Positions 52,376-61,226 are shown, counted from the stretch's first letter. The stretch is DNA of 64,000 nt from UBA1858 sp045105615 (GCA_045105615.1 JBGCDS010000027.1:1-64000), one strand, 5' to 3'. The notes: generated by a model from the letters alone, not told the origin. A program made the numbers and translations.

Positions 52376-53248
52376 TTACAAACTTACTTGCAGCATATAT
52401 TGATGCAAAAATTTACCAAACTCTTTAATACGAGCAACTTGCCTTAAATCAGGGTGCATTAAAATCCATAACCCGTCTTTAAATTTAGGCTCAACATCAA
52501 ACAACCTAACTAAATTTTGATTAAAATAATTGGTAGGTAGCACAGCCACTCCCAAATCTTGATCACATAAAGAAGATATTGTTTTCACATCACTAGCAAA
52601 ACAACTAAAGTTATCCATTGAATACTGGCGCATTAACCATTTGTAAGCTTCTATCCTTAACAGCGATTCATCAGCGCCTATTAAATCGTAATCACTTAGA
52701 TCTTTCGTTTTAATAGGCGCACCATTTTTCTTCACGTATGCCTTACTAGCATATGCTGACCAAGTAAGATCCGTGACTTTACGGCCTAATAGATAATCTG
52801 GAGGATTATTGGTTGTACGAATAGCAATGTCAGCGTCTCGCCGTGATAGATCATACAACGCACTACTGACAATAACGTTTACTGAAATACGCGGATGATC
52901 TATGCGGAATTTAGCCACGCAAGGAACCAGTAAATGCTCAGCAATAGATAGTGGCGAAGTGACACGAATCTCCCCAGACAGCTCATAGTCTTTTCCCGCT
53001 ACAGCACGCTCCAATGAATGTATTGAGTTCTCCGCTAACTGCGCATACTCAAGTACTGTATGACCTATCTGTGTTAACTCATAACCTTCAATCCGACGCT
53101 CAAACAACCGAGCTCCAAGCTTATCTTCAATTGCATTGATTCGACGAAATACAGTTGAGTGATTCACTTTCAGACCTTTTGAAGCACCCATAAGCGTGCC
53201 TGATTTAGCCACTGCCAAAAAATATGGTAGATCATTCCAGTCAATCAT
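52376..53248 (-). CDS. LysR-family transcriptional regulator
   Basis: 290 aa from ATG 53248, where the HTH begins DWNDLPYFLAVAKSGTLMGASKGLKVNHSTVFRRINAIEDKLGARLFERR; a 25-residue upstream extension lacks homology to the family. The effector domain follows (LSGEIRVTSPLSIAEHLLVP, DADIAIRTTNNPPDYLLGRK). It is divergent from an SDR gene with two inverted repeats between, typical of LysR autoregulation and activation of the neighbour. Confidence 0.93.
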   Translation of the reverse strand: MIDWNDLPYFLAVAKSGTLMGASKGLKVNHSTVFRRINAIEDKLGARLFERRIEGYELTQIGHTVLEYAQLAENSIHSLERAVAGKDYELSGEIRVTSPLSIAEHLLVPCVAKFRIDHPRISVNVIVSSALYDLSRRDADIAIRTTNNPPDYLLGRKVTDLTWSAYASKAYVKKNGAPIKTKDLSDYDLIGADESLLRIEAYKWLMRQYSMDNFSCFASDVKTISSLCDQDLGVAVLPTNYFNQNLVRLFDVEPKFKDGLWILMHPDLRQVARIKEFGKFLHQYMLQVSL

Positions 53249-53261
53249 GTCTTTGCACTTT

Positions 53262-53310
53262 TGCAAATATATATTGCACATATTGTCGATTAACTTGCCT
53301 ATATGCAAGT
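53262..53310. promoter_or_regulatory. Probable LysR operators between regulator and SDR
   Basis: Two dyads: TGCAAATATATATTGCA (53262-53278) and ACTTGC-CTATAT-GCAAGT (53293-53310). Both have the inverted half-sites and spacing expected of LysR-type T-N11-A boxes. Positions relative to both starts suit control of each gene. Confidence 0.55.
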
Positions 53311-53372
53311 GATAATATTTCACTCAATCACAAACAAAACTAATTTTTAACCTTCTTTTCGAGGAAACAGAT

Positions 53373-54122
53373 ATGACAAATAACATAGACATCAGCAACA
53401 AAGTTGCCCTTATAACTGGAGCGAATCGTGGCATTGGAAAAGTAATTGCAGAGTCATTCCTCGATAACGGCGCTAAAAAAGTTTACGCTGCTGTGAGAGA
53501 TACTGATTCAGCAAACGAGTTAATTGAAAAATATGGTGACCGCGTATCAACTATCAAAATTGACCTTGCTAATCCTCAATCGATTACTGATGCAGCCAAA
53601 ATTGCTACTGATGCTGAAATAATCGTTAATAATGCAGGCGTGCTCACTTCGACAACACCACTAGATAGTAGTGCTGTAGAAAATCTCAGCTTTGAAATGG
53701 ACATAAACGTTGGCGGACTAATAAGAATGGCTCAAGCTTTTTCACCAGTATTAAAACAAAATGGTGGTGGCGCATTAATTCAACTTAATTCAATTGCATC
53801 GATAAAAAACTTCGTGCCATTTACTACCTATTCTGCATCTAAAGCAGCAGCCTATTCAGTCACTCAATCATTAAAAGACCTATTGGGCGAACAGGGCACT
53901 TTTGTCATGAGCGTTCACCCTGGGCCTATTGCGACCGATATGGGCGACGCTGCTGGATTAACTGATATTGCAGAACCAGCATCATTAGTGTCTGATGCCA
54001 TTATAGAAGGCTTAAAACAAGGCGCTTTCCATGTATTCCCGGACACAATGGCTAAACAAGTAGAAAGTGCATACCACTACTACGCAGAAAATGTGGTGGA
54101 AGCGAATTTAATGGAAGGATAA
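53373..54122 (+). CDS. Short-chain dehydrogenase/reductase
   Basis: 249 aa SDR: KVALITGANRGIGKVIAESF, NNAG in EIIVNNAGVL, catalytic SIASI (Ser) and YSASKAA (Tyr-x-x-x-Lys), VHPGPIATDMGDA. Ribosome-binding site GAGGAAA precedes the ATG. Probably the target of the divergent LysR regulator. Substrate unknown. Followed by a hairpin terminator. Confidence 0.92.
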   Translation: MTNNIDISNKVALITGANRGIGKVIAESFLDNGAKKVYAAVRDTDSANELIEKYGDRVSTIKIDLANPQSITDAAKIATDAEIIVNNAGVLTSTTPLDSSAVENLSFEMDINVGGLIRMAQAFSPVLKQNGGGALIQLNSIASIKNFVPFTTYSASKAAAYSVTQSLKDLLGEQGTFVMSVHPGPIATDMGDAAGLTDIAEPASLVSDAIIEGLKQGAFHVFPDTMAKQVESAYHYYAENVVEANLMEG

Positions 54123-54133
54123 ACAGCCCTATA

Positions 54134-54183
54134 CACTAAAGAGTAGTTATTTTTGTACAAACTTAATAACTGCTCTAAGTGTT
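54134..54183. terminator. Imperfect bidirectional terminator
   Basis: ACACTAAAGAGTAGTTATT pairs with AATAACTGCTCTAAGTGT (one bulge and one mismatch) around a T/A-rich loop. It separates the SDR gene from the convergent MerT-like operon. Confidence 0.65.
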
Positions 54184-54194
54184 TCCACAAAAAA

Positions 54195-54575
54195 CTAAAA
54201 CAACTCAGCTGCAAGGAAGGCAAAGAAAAATCCAACTAGGTAAACAAGAATTGAAAAAATCAATACCATCCAATTGAACCTCCTCAGTCTTGCACATGCT
54301 TTAGCCTGCTTCACCTCTGCTGGGCATGCTTGATTTCTCGCTCGCCACTGAACAACGGCTGACATCAACAAAAGCAATCCTGCCGCTAAGAATACAATTT
54401 CTTTATATTCCGAGATTGTAATCAACCAAGGCGCAGCTGACACCAGACCAGCAAGCGCTGCTCCCATTCCCACAGTGACAAACAAGGCAGGAAGCGCACA
54501 GCAAACTAATGTGCTCACGCTGCCAAACAAACTTAACGTAGGTAGTAGCACTTGTTTATACGCGTTATCCACCAC
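54195..54575 (-). CDS. MerT-like metal-ion membrane transporter
   Basis: 126 aa with three hydrophobic segments. The first carries the vicinal cysteines characteristic of MerT: VSTLVCCALPALFVTVGMGAALAGLVSAAPWL. A cytoplasmic loop contains two more Cys (ACPAEVKQAKACARL). Its start overlaps the HMA-protein gene by 11 nt, so it is translationally coupled. No merA, merR or merP proper is present, hence the substrate may not be mercury. Confidence 0.82.
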   Translation of the reverse strand: MVDNAYKQVLLPTLSLFGSVSTLVCCALPALFVTVGMGAALAGLVSAAPWLITISEYKEIVFLAAGLLLLMSAVVQWRARNQACPAEVKQAKACARLRRFNWMVLIFSILVYLVGFFFAFLAAELF

Positions 54576-54867
54576 GGCGAATCTCCTCTATATTATACCC
54601 AGCATCAACAATATTTTTATGAATAACAGCATCATTTAATTGCTGTCCTTTCTTCAAGTGAATAGTGACAATTTTCTCATCGAGATTCACATCGATACCA
54701 TCCACCGCAACTTCTTTACCAAACACTTTCTCCAATGCTTGAGCACAAAAATCACACACAAGCCCATAGATACTAACTTCTATCGTACCTTCTGAATGTT
54801 GAGAAAAAGCATTATTTGAAAACAAGCCGACAAACAAAGCTAACATCATTATTAATTTTTTCATCAT
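54565..54867 (-). CDS. Periplasmic HMA-domain (MerP-like) metal-binding protein
   Basis: 100 aa with signal peptide (LIMMLALFVGLFSNNAFS) and an HMA fold: IEVSIYGLVCDFCAQALEKVFGKEVAVDGIDVNLDEKIVTIHLKKG. The metal site is CDFC instead of the CAAC/CPAC type of MerP/CopZ. It would deliver a soft metal to the MerT-like partner immediately downstream. A second methionine at residue 2 is an equally good start. Confidence 0.85.
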   Translation of the reverse strand: MMKKLIMMLALFVGLFSNNAFSQHSEGTIEVSIYGLVCDFCAQALEKVFGKEVAVDGIDVNLDEKIVTIHLKKGQQLNDAVIHKNIVDAGYNIEEIRRGG

Positions 54868-54880
54868 TATTCCTTATTAA

Positions 54881-55519
54881 TTAAAAGCGAACCGCCCAAT
54901 TGAGCAGAACATCTCTATTACTACTAATTCCCGCCTCAAATCTGTGAACATCCTTTAAAAGACGTACCAATGGCGTTAGCGTAATATTATTTTCACTCTC
55001 AGGTATATGCTCCACCTCAACCATTAACCAAGCATGCAAAGCACCATAGTCTGCAATGTAAGGCGCCATACCGACTCGCACCCTTTGCATAAAAAAATCA
55101 TCCAGGCTTCCTGCCTCCAAGTAACGATTTTCATAGGATATAAAATACTCTCGCGATTCCCAATCACCAGAAATACCGGAAAATATAGCTATTTTAGAAT
55201 CATTCTCTAAACGACTAGAGTTACGATCGGCATATCCAATGCCAGACTTAAGATAAAGATTCATTTGCGAATCTTTTTTATTCCACCGCTTAACGAGATT
55301 ATTAAGCTGAAAACCCGTCAACAAATACTCTCCGGCACGACGATATTCTGATCTGATCCCAAGCGAGTATTTTGCCGAGGGCGAATAATGCAACAACACT
55401 GAATGCTCATCACCATTGTTACTTATATCAGCGGTAACACCACCAGGATATGAAACAGGGCGAGCCAATGAACACTGTGCAGAAAGACTAAGCACAATAA
55501 GTACTAATAACATTCTCAT
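54881..55519 (-). CDS. Hypothetical outer-membrane-barrel-like protein in metal cluster
   Basis: 212 aa, signal peptide (LLVLIVLSLSAQCSLA) then amphipathic strands ending in a terminal aromatic (LLNWAVRF), the hallmark of outer-membrane beta-barrels. LYLKSGIGYADR and EYFISYENRYLEAG are strand-like. Unrecognised family. Thirteen nucleotides upstream of the HMA gene and downstream of the CopL-like gene, so it probably belongs to the same operon, perhaps as an outer-membrane component. Confidence 0.6.
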   Translation of the reverse strand: MRMLLVLIVLSLSAQCSLARPVSYPGGVTADISNNGDEHSVLLHYSPSAKYSLGIRSEYRRAGEYLLTGFQLNNLVKRWNKKDSQMNLYLKSGIGYADRNSSRLENDSKIAIFSGISGDWESREYFISYENRYLEAGSLDDFFMQRVRVGMAPYIADYGALHAWLMVEVEHIPESENNITLTPLVRLLKDVHRFEAGISSNRDVLLNWAVRF

Positions 55520-55596
55520 TATTTTTCTCCTGAAAAATATTTTTATTCATCGCCTTATTTAACGGCGATGCAAACTGAGCTAATTACGCTCAAATA

Positions 55597-55944
55597 TCAG
55601 GAGATATAGATAGGAGGACGATATAGAGAAGAGAAATATTTTGAATTAGCATATTCATCAATGACGATAAAACGCTGTTGATGCATATTAAGCACATTTA
55701 AATTACCTAATTCAAAGAATGGTGTTTGACCGGTTGAATATATGAAACAAAAACATGCATCTTTACAATGCTCATCATTCTCATTCTGCTGCTCGTCATG
55801 ACATGGCATATCTGACTCAGCAAGCACTTCAGATTGAAGATCATTGATTTCTATCTGTTGCATGCACAGCATCAGCTCTGCCGACGCGATGAGCGTATTA
55901 GCAATAAATACCAAGCTAACAATATATAAAACAATGTTTTTCAT
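55597..55944 (-). CDS. Small Cys/His-rich exported protein, DUF2946/CopL-like
   Basis: 115 aa with N-terminal hydrophobic signal (IVLYIVSLVFIANTLIASA). The mature part has clustered potential metal ligands: MPCHDEQQNENDEHCKDACFC, then a hydrophobic C-terminus ending RPPIYIS, a pattern typical of DUF2946/CopL-like metal-responsive proteins. First gene of the MerT-like operon. Role in copper or other soft-metal sensing is inferred. Confidence 0.65.
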   Translation of the reverse strand: MKNIVLYIVSLVFIANTLIASAELMLCMQQIEINDLQSEVLAESDMPCHDEQQNENDEHCKDACFCFIYSTGQTPFFELGNLNVLNMHQQRFIVIDEYANSKYFSSLYRPPIYIS

Positions 55945-56037
55945 TTCGATGATTTTAAGCTACTTCCAAATAAAGTACTGCTGCAGCACAACCTTAACGG
56001 CTATAAACATATGATCAACACAACCATCATAAGTTCA

Positions 56038-56313
56038 TTAAACAGACTGACGCGCTTTTATTGCCAGTGCTACCAATGCCTCCCGAACCTGCTTAGGGGT
56101 TTCACACTTCCTGGCAAAATCAATTCTAAGTCTTTCGCCGTTAGCTAACATCTCAAATCCCACACTATCAATCCTAAGCATTTTTGGATCCTCATTAAGT
56201 GTAGTCACTCCATTCAACTGACAATAGTCACGCATGGCATCAACATGGTCTTCATTAATATGAGCAATCATATGTTGCTCAGTTTCTTCATCGAATTTAG
56301 TCATAAAACCCAT
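56038..56313 (-). CDS. DUF2470-family protein (HugZ C-terminal-domain-like)
   Basis: About 91 aa from ATG 56313 (ATG 56304 is equally possible; the frame also extends 20 codons upstream without family support). The pattern FDEETEQHMIAHINEDHVDAMRDYCQ, LRIDSVGFEMLANGERLRIDF and KQVREALVALA matches the DUF2470 domain that forms the haem-oxygenase-like HugZ C-terminus. Here it stands alone, without the flavin-fold domain. Haem binding is possible but not shown. Confidence 0.82.
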   Translation of the reverse strand: MGFMTKFDEETEQHMIAHINEDHVDAMRDYCQLNGVTTLNEDPKMLRIDSVGFEMLANGERLRIDFARKCETPKQVREALVALAIKARQSV

Positions 56314-56438
56314 ACTTAATTGTGTCGAAAAATATCGCTTCACCATACCTAGTATTTTATAAATTATCAGCAATATCAGTTGCGAATATTGTTTATTTAA
56401 GTTACTAAACTAACTGGAATCATTTGTGGAGCAGTTAA

Positions 56439-56753
56439 ATGATATTAACCAATATCGAAGAGGTCCCTGGCAAGAGAATTCTTGAGCATTATGGCTTAGT
56501 ACAAGGCAATACCATACGCGCCAAACATGTAGGCAAGGATATCTTAGCTAGCATTAAAAATATCTTTGGGGGTGAATTAGCCGCGTACACTGAACTCCTT
56601 TCAGAGTCACGCAAAGAAGCAACCGATCGCATGATCCAACAGGCTGAAGCAATGGGAGCCAATGCGATAATCAATATACGTTATAGCACTTCTTCAGTAG
56701 CACAGGGCGCTGCCGAACTTTACGCTTACGGCACAGCGGTACGAGTCGAATAA
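56439..56753 (+). CDS. YbjQ/DUF74 family protein
   Basis: 104 aa pentamer-forming family: ILTNIEEVPGKRILEHYGLVQGNTI, GGELAAYTELLSESRKEATDRMIQQAEAMGANAIINIRYSTS, AELYAYGTAV. Function unknown, often termed heavy-metal-binding domain. First gene of a three-gene operon (stop overlaps the next start by 1 nt). Confidence 0.92.
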   Translation: MILTNIEEVPGKRILEHYGLVQGNTIRAKHVGKDILASIKNIFGGELAAYTELLSESRKEATDRMIQQAEAMGANAIINIRYSTSSVAQGAAELYAYGTAVRVE

Positions 56754-57235
56754 TGCTAGACATTATTATTCTCATTTCCCTATTGGGACTTGGCTATTAC
56801 TTTGGCCAGCGCGCTGAAAAAAAACATTATAAATCGATCATTGAGCGTGAAAACCAGCTGATTAATTTACCACTAATTACTTTAAAAACACCTCCACCGA
56901 TAAAACAGTATGAAGTTAATGCTGCACTAGTCACTGGCAGTGTTGTAATTTCTATCGACTTTTTTAAAAAGTTTATAGCCTCATTGAAAATGCTATTTGG
57001 AGGCCGGCTAACAACATATGAATCCTTATTAGACCGTGCACGTAGAGAAGCTTTATTACGCTTAAGAGAACAGGCCAAAATACGCAAAGCATTTGTTGTT
57101 CTAAACACACGCATTGAAACCGCTTCTATTAGCAAAAGCAGCGGACGTCGAGAAGGTAGCGTAGGTTCAATCGAAGTAGTCGCTTATGGCACTGCTATAA
57201 GCATGACGAATCGGCGCCGAAACATCGCCTCATGA
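56753..57235 (+). CDS. Membrane-anchored YbjQ/DUF74 family protein
   Basis: 160 aa. One N-terminal transmembrane helix (LDIIILISLLGLGYYFG), a charged linker, then a divergent YbjQ domain: SLKMLFGGRLTTYESLLDRARREALLRLREQAKIRKAFVVLNTRIETAS and VEVVAYGTAI-like ending. It is a paralogue of the preceding protein and likely assembles with it on the membrane. The stop overlaps the M48 peptidase start by 4 nt. Confidence 0.82.
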   Translation: MLDIIILISLLGLGYYFGQRAEKKHYKSIIERENQLINLPLITLKTPPPIKQYEVNAALVTGSVVISIDFFKKFIASLKMLFGGRLTTYESLLDRARREALLRLREQAKIRKAFVVLNTRIETASISKSSGRREGSVGSIEVVAYGTAISMTNRRRNIAS

Positions 57236-58077
57236 AATACGTCCCGTCTCAGCCACCAGAAGGAATAAACGTTTCCAAGGAACACCCGTTAAAGTCATTC
57301 TTTATTCTCTCAACCGGCACGGTCGCTTCTATATTTATTATCTTATTCGTTATTAGTTTATTTGCAGATTTTATTGTTAGCTTCATCCCTGTTGAATACG
57401 AGCGTGCGTTATTTGAAAACAGAAATATTGGCGACTTAATCACAGACAGTAAAACCGAAACGTCAGATGAAATTCAGCAGTATCTACAAACACTAGTCGA
57501 TTCACTTCATGAACAGGGTGGAGATAAATATAACGATCATCAGTTCAAAGTCAGCCTAAGCCCAATGCCTCAACCCAATGCTTTTGCAGCACCGGGCGGC
57601 CACATTGTTGTCACCTATGGATTACTCAGAAGTGTTAATTCAGAAAATGGTTTAGCCATGGTACTTGCCCATGAAATTGGCCACCATTATGAAAGACACC
57701 CACTTAGAGGACTAGGAAGAGGTTTAGTCATGGCTTTCTTCTTATCGGCAATATCAGGATTTGAGATTGGAGGTTATGCAGATAAGTTTGTAGAAAGAAC
57801 CGCCTTCATTGGACAGCTCGCCTATAGCCGAAAACAAGAAACTGACTCAGACAATATTGCGATAGATTTGTTACAAAAAAAGTATGGCCATGCTTATGGT
57901 GCCAGTGAATTTTTCAGATACATAAAAAATTCCAGCGAAAACAATAGCGAACCACCGATATTCTTAAGCACGCACCCTTCCACACAAGAACGCTTAAGCT
58001 ATTTAAAGAAAATGGAACGAAAAAATTATGGCGACAAAAAAAATATCCCTAAAAACATTCTAGAAAAATTGCCATAG
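57232..58077 (+). CDS. M48-family membrane metallopeptidase
   Basis: 281 aa. One transmembrane helix (residues 21-47), then the gluzincin domain: PQPNAFAAPGGHIVVTYGLL, the Zn motif LAHEIGHHYERHP (HExxH) and third ligand Glu in SRKQETDSDNIAIDLL. Similar to HtpX/BepA-type enzymes. As the last gene of the YbjQ operon it may process the membrane YbjQ partners or handle damaged membrane proteins; inference. Confidence 0.9.
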   Translation: MKYVPSQPPEGINVSKEHPLKSFFILSTGTVASIFIILFVISLFADFIVSFIPVEYERALFENRNIGDLITDSKTETSDEIQQYLQTLVDSLHEQGGDKYNDHQFKVSLSPMPQPNAFAAPGGHIVVTYGLLRSVNSENGLAMVLAHEIGHHYERHPLRGLGRGLVMAFFLSAISGFEIGGYADKFVERTAFIGQLAYSRKQETDSDNIAIDLLQKKYGHAYGASEFFRYIKNSSENNSEPPIFLSTHPSTQERLSYLKKMERKNYGDKKNIPKNILEKLP

Positions 58078-58105
58078 GCACAAACACCAAACAGGAAGAG
58101 AATGA

Positions 58106-58285
58106 CTAGTGAATAGTTTCCATAGTTGCTTCATCTACACTCATCAATTTCCATTCGCTAGTTAAACCCATATCTTCATTAGCAGCACCATAATAAAGCG
58201 CACCGCTTTCAGTCACCGCTAAATAATACGCATTGTTTGCGTCATCTTTTTCAAGCAACAAGTAACCATCATTCATTACTAACAT
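58106..58285 (-). CDS. Small hypothetical protein in the 58.1-58.4 kb gap
   Basis: 59 aa read from ATG 58285 (or ATG 58276): NDGYLLLEKDDANNAYYL, then TESGALYYGAANEDMGLTSE and KLMSVDEATMETIH. It is acidic, aromatic-rich and has no signal peptide. The sequence looks protein-like, with gene-like codon use and a possible GGATG ribosome-binding site before the second ATG, but I recognise no family. The rest of the 305-nt gap between the M48 and SRPBCC genes contains nothing else that I can see. Confidence 0.5.
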   Translation of the reverse strand: MLVMNDGYLLLEKDDANNAYYLAVTESGALYYGAANEDMGLTSEWKLMSVDEATMETIH

Positions 58286-58382
58286 CCATAGATATCATTC
58301 TCGATAATAATATAGATGGGGGCAATTCGGTCGATTTCAACCGCTAATAAAAAACATTTTAAGCTCAGCCAAAAAGCAAAAT

Positions 58383-58898
58383 CTATTCAATTTTTTCGGC
58401 TTTTTTCTTCAATGCCTGATTCATAGCATTCAACATAGTGGGAACATTTCTATCAAAGGTACCCCGCAGCATCGGCACCGCCATACCCTTAAATGTCTCC
58501 CTATGCACAAGGCGTGTTCCCATAGGGGCGGCTTGGAGCTCAATTATTTTATCGTTAGTCATTATAAAACTTGTCATCATCTCAGCACGCCAATGAAAAT
58601 AGCTAGGCTTTTCCAACCCAGTTATTATCGGATTATATACAGGCCCTTTTTGATACTCTTTTGCTCCAGCCATGGTAATTGCTAAAGTCTCTCCCAAAGA
58701 AACATTGCCCGACGAATCATTAATTATAGGATTCCATTGATGCCAATTATTTATATCAGCTAGCACAACCCATACTTCCCCAGGAGCAGCCACGATATCA
58801 ATCTCGGTGCGAACCTCATGCAACTCCTTACCATTTACCCATAAATACGTACAGGCACCAAACAAAAGCACCAATAAAAACAGTATAAAGATTCTCAT
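58383..58898 (-). CDS. SRPBCC-family (polyketide cyclase-like) protein, membrane-anchored
   Basis: 171 aa. A short hydrophobic N-terminal segment (RIFILFLLVLLFGACTYLWVNG) that may anchor it or be a signal; then a START-like domain: VRTEIDIVAAPGEVWVVLADINNWHQWNPII, FHWRAEMMTSFIM, LVHRETFKGMAVPML. SRPBCC domains bind hydrophobic ligands. A neighbouring lipid or membrane role is possible but unproven. It is 19 nt from the gene upstream on the same strand. Confidence 0.85.
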   Translation of the reverse strand: MRIFILFLLVLLFGACTYLWVNGKELHEVRTEIDIVAAPGEVWVVLADINNWHQWNPIINDSSGNVSLGETLAITMAGAKEYQKGPVYNPIITGLEKPSYFHWRAEMMTSFIMTNDKIIELQAAPMGTRLVHRETFKGMAVPMLRGTFDRNVPTMLNAMNQALKKKAEKIE

Positions 58899-58917
58899 AA
58901 TATGCTTTCTTGTTTTT

Positions 58918-59217
58918 TTAATTAACCAACGGTTTAAAGCTTTTCTTTAATATATTACCCTCAGGCTTTACATCATCTTCTATCACTTGATGCTGGACCT
59001 CATCATCTTTAATTGACAATGATTCAACCACATCTTTATCTTGGCAATTTATATCATTGAATTGCTTTTCTGTTTTTTCACCCTGGCATGGCTTATACCC
59101 TGGCAACAAGTCAACTTCGGTCTGCGTATCTAGGTCCAAGCGACCATTTTCAGCAACTCCTATATTTGTTGAACAATATGCCATCACTACAAGAAAGATC
59201 AAATGCTTACTATTCAT
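58918..59217 (-). CDS. Small exported hypothetical protein
   Basis: 99 aa with signal peptide (LIFLVVMAYCSTNIGVAE). The mature part is hydrophilic and acidic (QTEVDLLPGYKPCQGEKTEKQ, INCQDKDVVESLSIKDDEVQHQVIEDD) with two cysteines that may form one disulfide. Unrecognised. Located 15 nt downstream of the mechanosensitive channel gene on the same strand. Confidence 0.55.
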   Translation of the reverse strand: MNSKHLIFLVVMAYCSTNIGVAENGRLDLDTQTEVDLLPGYKPCQGEKTEKQFNDINCQDKDVVESLSIKDDEVQHQVIEDDVKPEGNILKKSFKPLVN

Positions 59218-59232
59218 GTTTTTTATTCCTAT

Positions 59233-60576
59233 TTATTTAATCGTAGGCTTGAGCAATGACATTAATTCTCCAGAGATAGACCTCAAGTGCAGATCTCTTT
59301 GAGGATAAGGAATTTCAATTTTATGCTCATGAAATTTATTCCATAACACCAACAACACTTGGCTTTTTACATTCGAGCAACCATTCATTGGATCTCGAAC
59401 CCATATTCTAATTTCAAGGTCGACAGAATTATCGCCAAAGCCTTTTAACAAACATGCAGGCTTTGGCATGTTCAAAACGCGATCAACTTCGCCAGCAGCG
59501 TCAAGACAAAGTTCAATTGCTTTATTCACATCAGTCTTATAGTGAACACCCACAGGAATTCTTAAGCGTACATTTTCATGACTGTATGACCAATTTTCCA
59601 CGCGATTAATAATCATCTCTTCGTTTGGCACAAGATGTTCAATACCATCACGCGTAATCACTGATACATAGCGCGCACTCAGTGTATCTACACGACCGTA
59701 ACTACCTTCCACATTAATTGTATCCCCAGGTTTGATTGATTTATCCAGCAACAATATAAAACCAGAAATTAAATTAGAGAAAATCTTCTGCAGACCAAAA
59801 CCTATTCCTACACCAATTGCACCACCAAGCACAGCAAACGCAGTTAGATCTATTCCTACGGTACTTAACCCGAAAATAAATGCGGCAGCGACTAATGCAA
59901 ATTTAAATGTTTTAGAAAGAAGCGCTCGTGCGGAGGGAGTTATATTGCTACTACCCCTAAGAATATTATCTACTAACTTAATTAACGCAAAGGCTATCCA
60001 CAAAAATATAGCGATTGATAATAACGATGAAACTATTGCATATAGAGAAATACTCGCCTGCCCTGCATTAATTTTTGTTTTATCTAGAAATTCAACAACA
60101 GGAGACAGATAACCAAGAATATTTAATGCGGCAATCACCCAAATCACCGCGGCGACTGCACGGCTAATCAATGGATTATCGATAAAAGACGAACCAAGCC
60201 TAATAACAAACCATGCTACGGTTAAACTCATTGCAGTGGATAGCAATGGCCACGGATGTTTTAGCACAATGTAAATCACCGTAAACAACCCAACCCAAGC
60301 AAACATCAACAATGGGAAAATCAATCTTCGCAGTGTTGCGAATAAGTATCTTCGCGTGCGAGATGTATAACTAACTTCCCATCCTGAAATATACGCACGC
60401 AGATTTTTAGACACATAAAGCGCAGCAAAAAACCCAATCACTATAATCCCTAACTCTATAAGCGATTGGTAATTCAATATTTCTTTATCGAGCAAACCCA
60501 CGACTCGATCAGTCGCTTTCTCTATCGCTTCACCTGTTAAAAGGTCATCGATTTTAGGTGGGGCTGTCTCTGGCAT
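59233..60576 (-). CDS. Mechanosensitive ion channel of the MscS family
   Basis: 447 aa. Several hydrophobic helices (about 35-180), then the pore helix GGAIGVGIGFGLQKIFSNLISGFILLLDKSIKPGDTI and the beta domain (YGRVDTLSARYVSVITRDGIEHLVPNEEMI, RIPVGVHYKTDV). It opens under membrane tension to release osmolytes. The larger N-terminus makes it closer to MscK/YbdG-type channels than to short MscS. Confidence 0.92.
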   Translation of the reverse strand: MPETAPPKIDDLLTGEAIEKATDRVVGLLDKEILNYQSLIELGIIVIGFFAALYVSKNLRAYISGWEVSYTSRTRRYLFATLRRLIFPLLMFAWVGLFTVIYIVLKHPWPLLSTAMSLTVAWFVIRLGSSFIDNPLISRAVAAVIWVIAALNILGYLSPVVEFLDKTKINAGQASISLYAIVSSLLSIAIFLWIAFALIKLVDNILRGSSNITPSARALLSKTFKFALVAAAFIFGLSTVGIDLTAFAVLGGAIGVGIGFGLQKIFSNLISGFILLLDKSIKPGDTINVEGSYGRVDTLSARYVSVITRDGIEHLVPNEEMIINRVENWSYSHENVRLRIPVGVHYKTDVNKAIELCLDAAGEVDRVLNMPKPACLLKGFGDNSVDLEIRIWVRDPMNGCSNVKSQVLLVLWNKFHEHKIEIPYPQRDLHLRSISGELMSLLKPTIK

Positions 60577-60674
60577 ATTTACACTTAAAATTATTTGAAT
60601 GATGTGCCACTTATATCATGAATGCTCGGGCAATCAACAAGCAGCCAAGCAATCAATTATTTAATGAATCACTA

Positions 60675-61226
60675 TCAAAACCAATACTGCGGATAACGTC
60701 GATATGGTGAGAGGTTATTAATTAACACAGCCACTACCAACATAATGACTGCACCCGTTGCAATCGGTGTTAGCACAAACATATATGCCATCTCGTGTAT
60801 TTGCTCACTACCTATAACTGCTATCAAAGCGGTGGCTCCTCCAGGAGGATGGATAGTACGCGTTAAATTCATCAATACTAATGACAGTGTGACCGCGGTT
60901 GCCGCCGCCAATGAGGGTTTGGCGCTAAACAACAAAGCACAGCTAACACCCACTATCGCTGACAGTATATGCCCACCAATAATATTTCTTGGCTGCGAAA
61001 AAGGGCTATTGGGAATACCATATACCAATACCGCTGTCGCACCAAAGGATCCAACCAGAAATAATGAATCAACTAGCTGTAGCGCTTGGTAATGACCAAT
61101 ATAATAAATTGAAAATATACCTATAAATGCACCTAACGCTGACCAGAATATTTCATGCATAGGCGCACGTGGTGGAGCCTGCTTACCTCCTCGCATTTTT
61201 TCTAGGTATACAGAAATTATGTTCAT
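60675..61226 (-). CDS. HPP-family membrane protein
   Basis: 183 aa with four or five transmembrane helices and the HPP signature TIHPPGGATALIAVIG. ILHPP-type proteins have been linked to nitrite transport in plastids, but bacterial functions are unclear. FGATAVLVYGIPNSPFSQPRNIIGGH is conserved. Divergent from the apr operon across 382 nt. Confidence 0.9.
   Translation of the reverse strand: MNIISVYLEKMRGGKQAPPRAPMHEIFWSALGAFIGIFSIYYIGHYQALQLVDSLFLVGSFGATAVLVYGIPNSPFSQPRNIIGGHILSAIVGVSCALLFSAKPSLAAATAVTLSLVLMNLTRTIHPPGGATALIAVIGSEQIHEMAYMFVLTPIATGAVIMLVVAVLINNLSPYRRYPQYWF

Noticed and set aside
54195..55944. Complete mercury-resistance (mer) operon
   Set aside because: No merA, merR or canonical merP; the HMA motif is CDFC.
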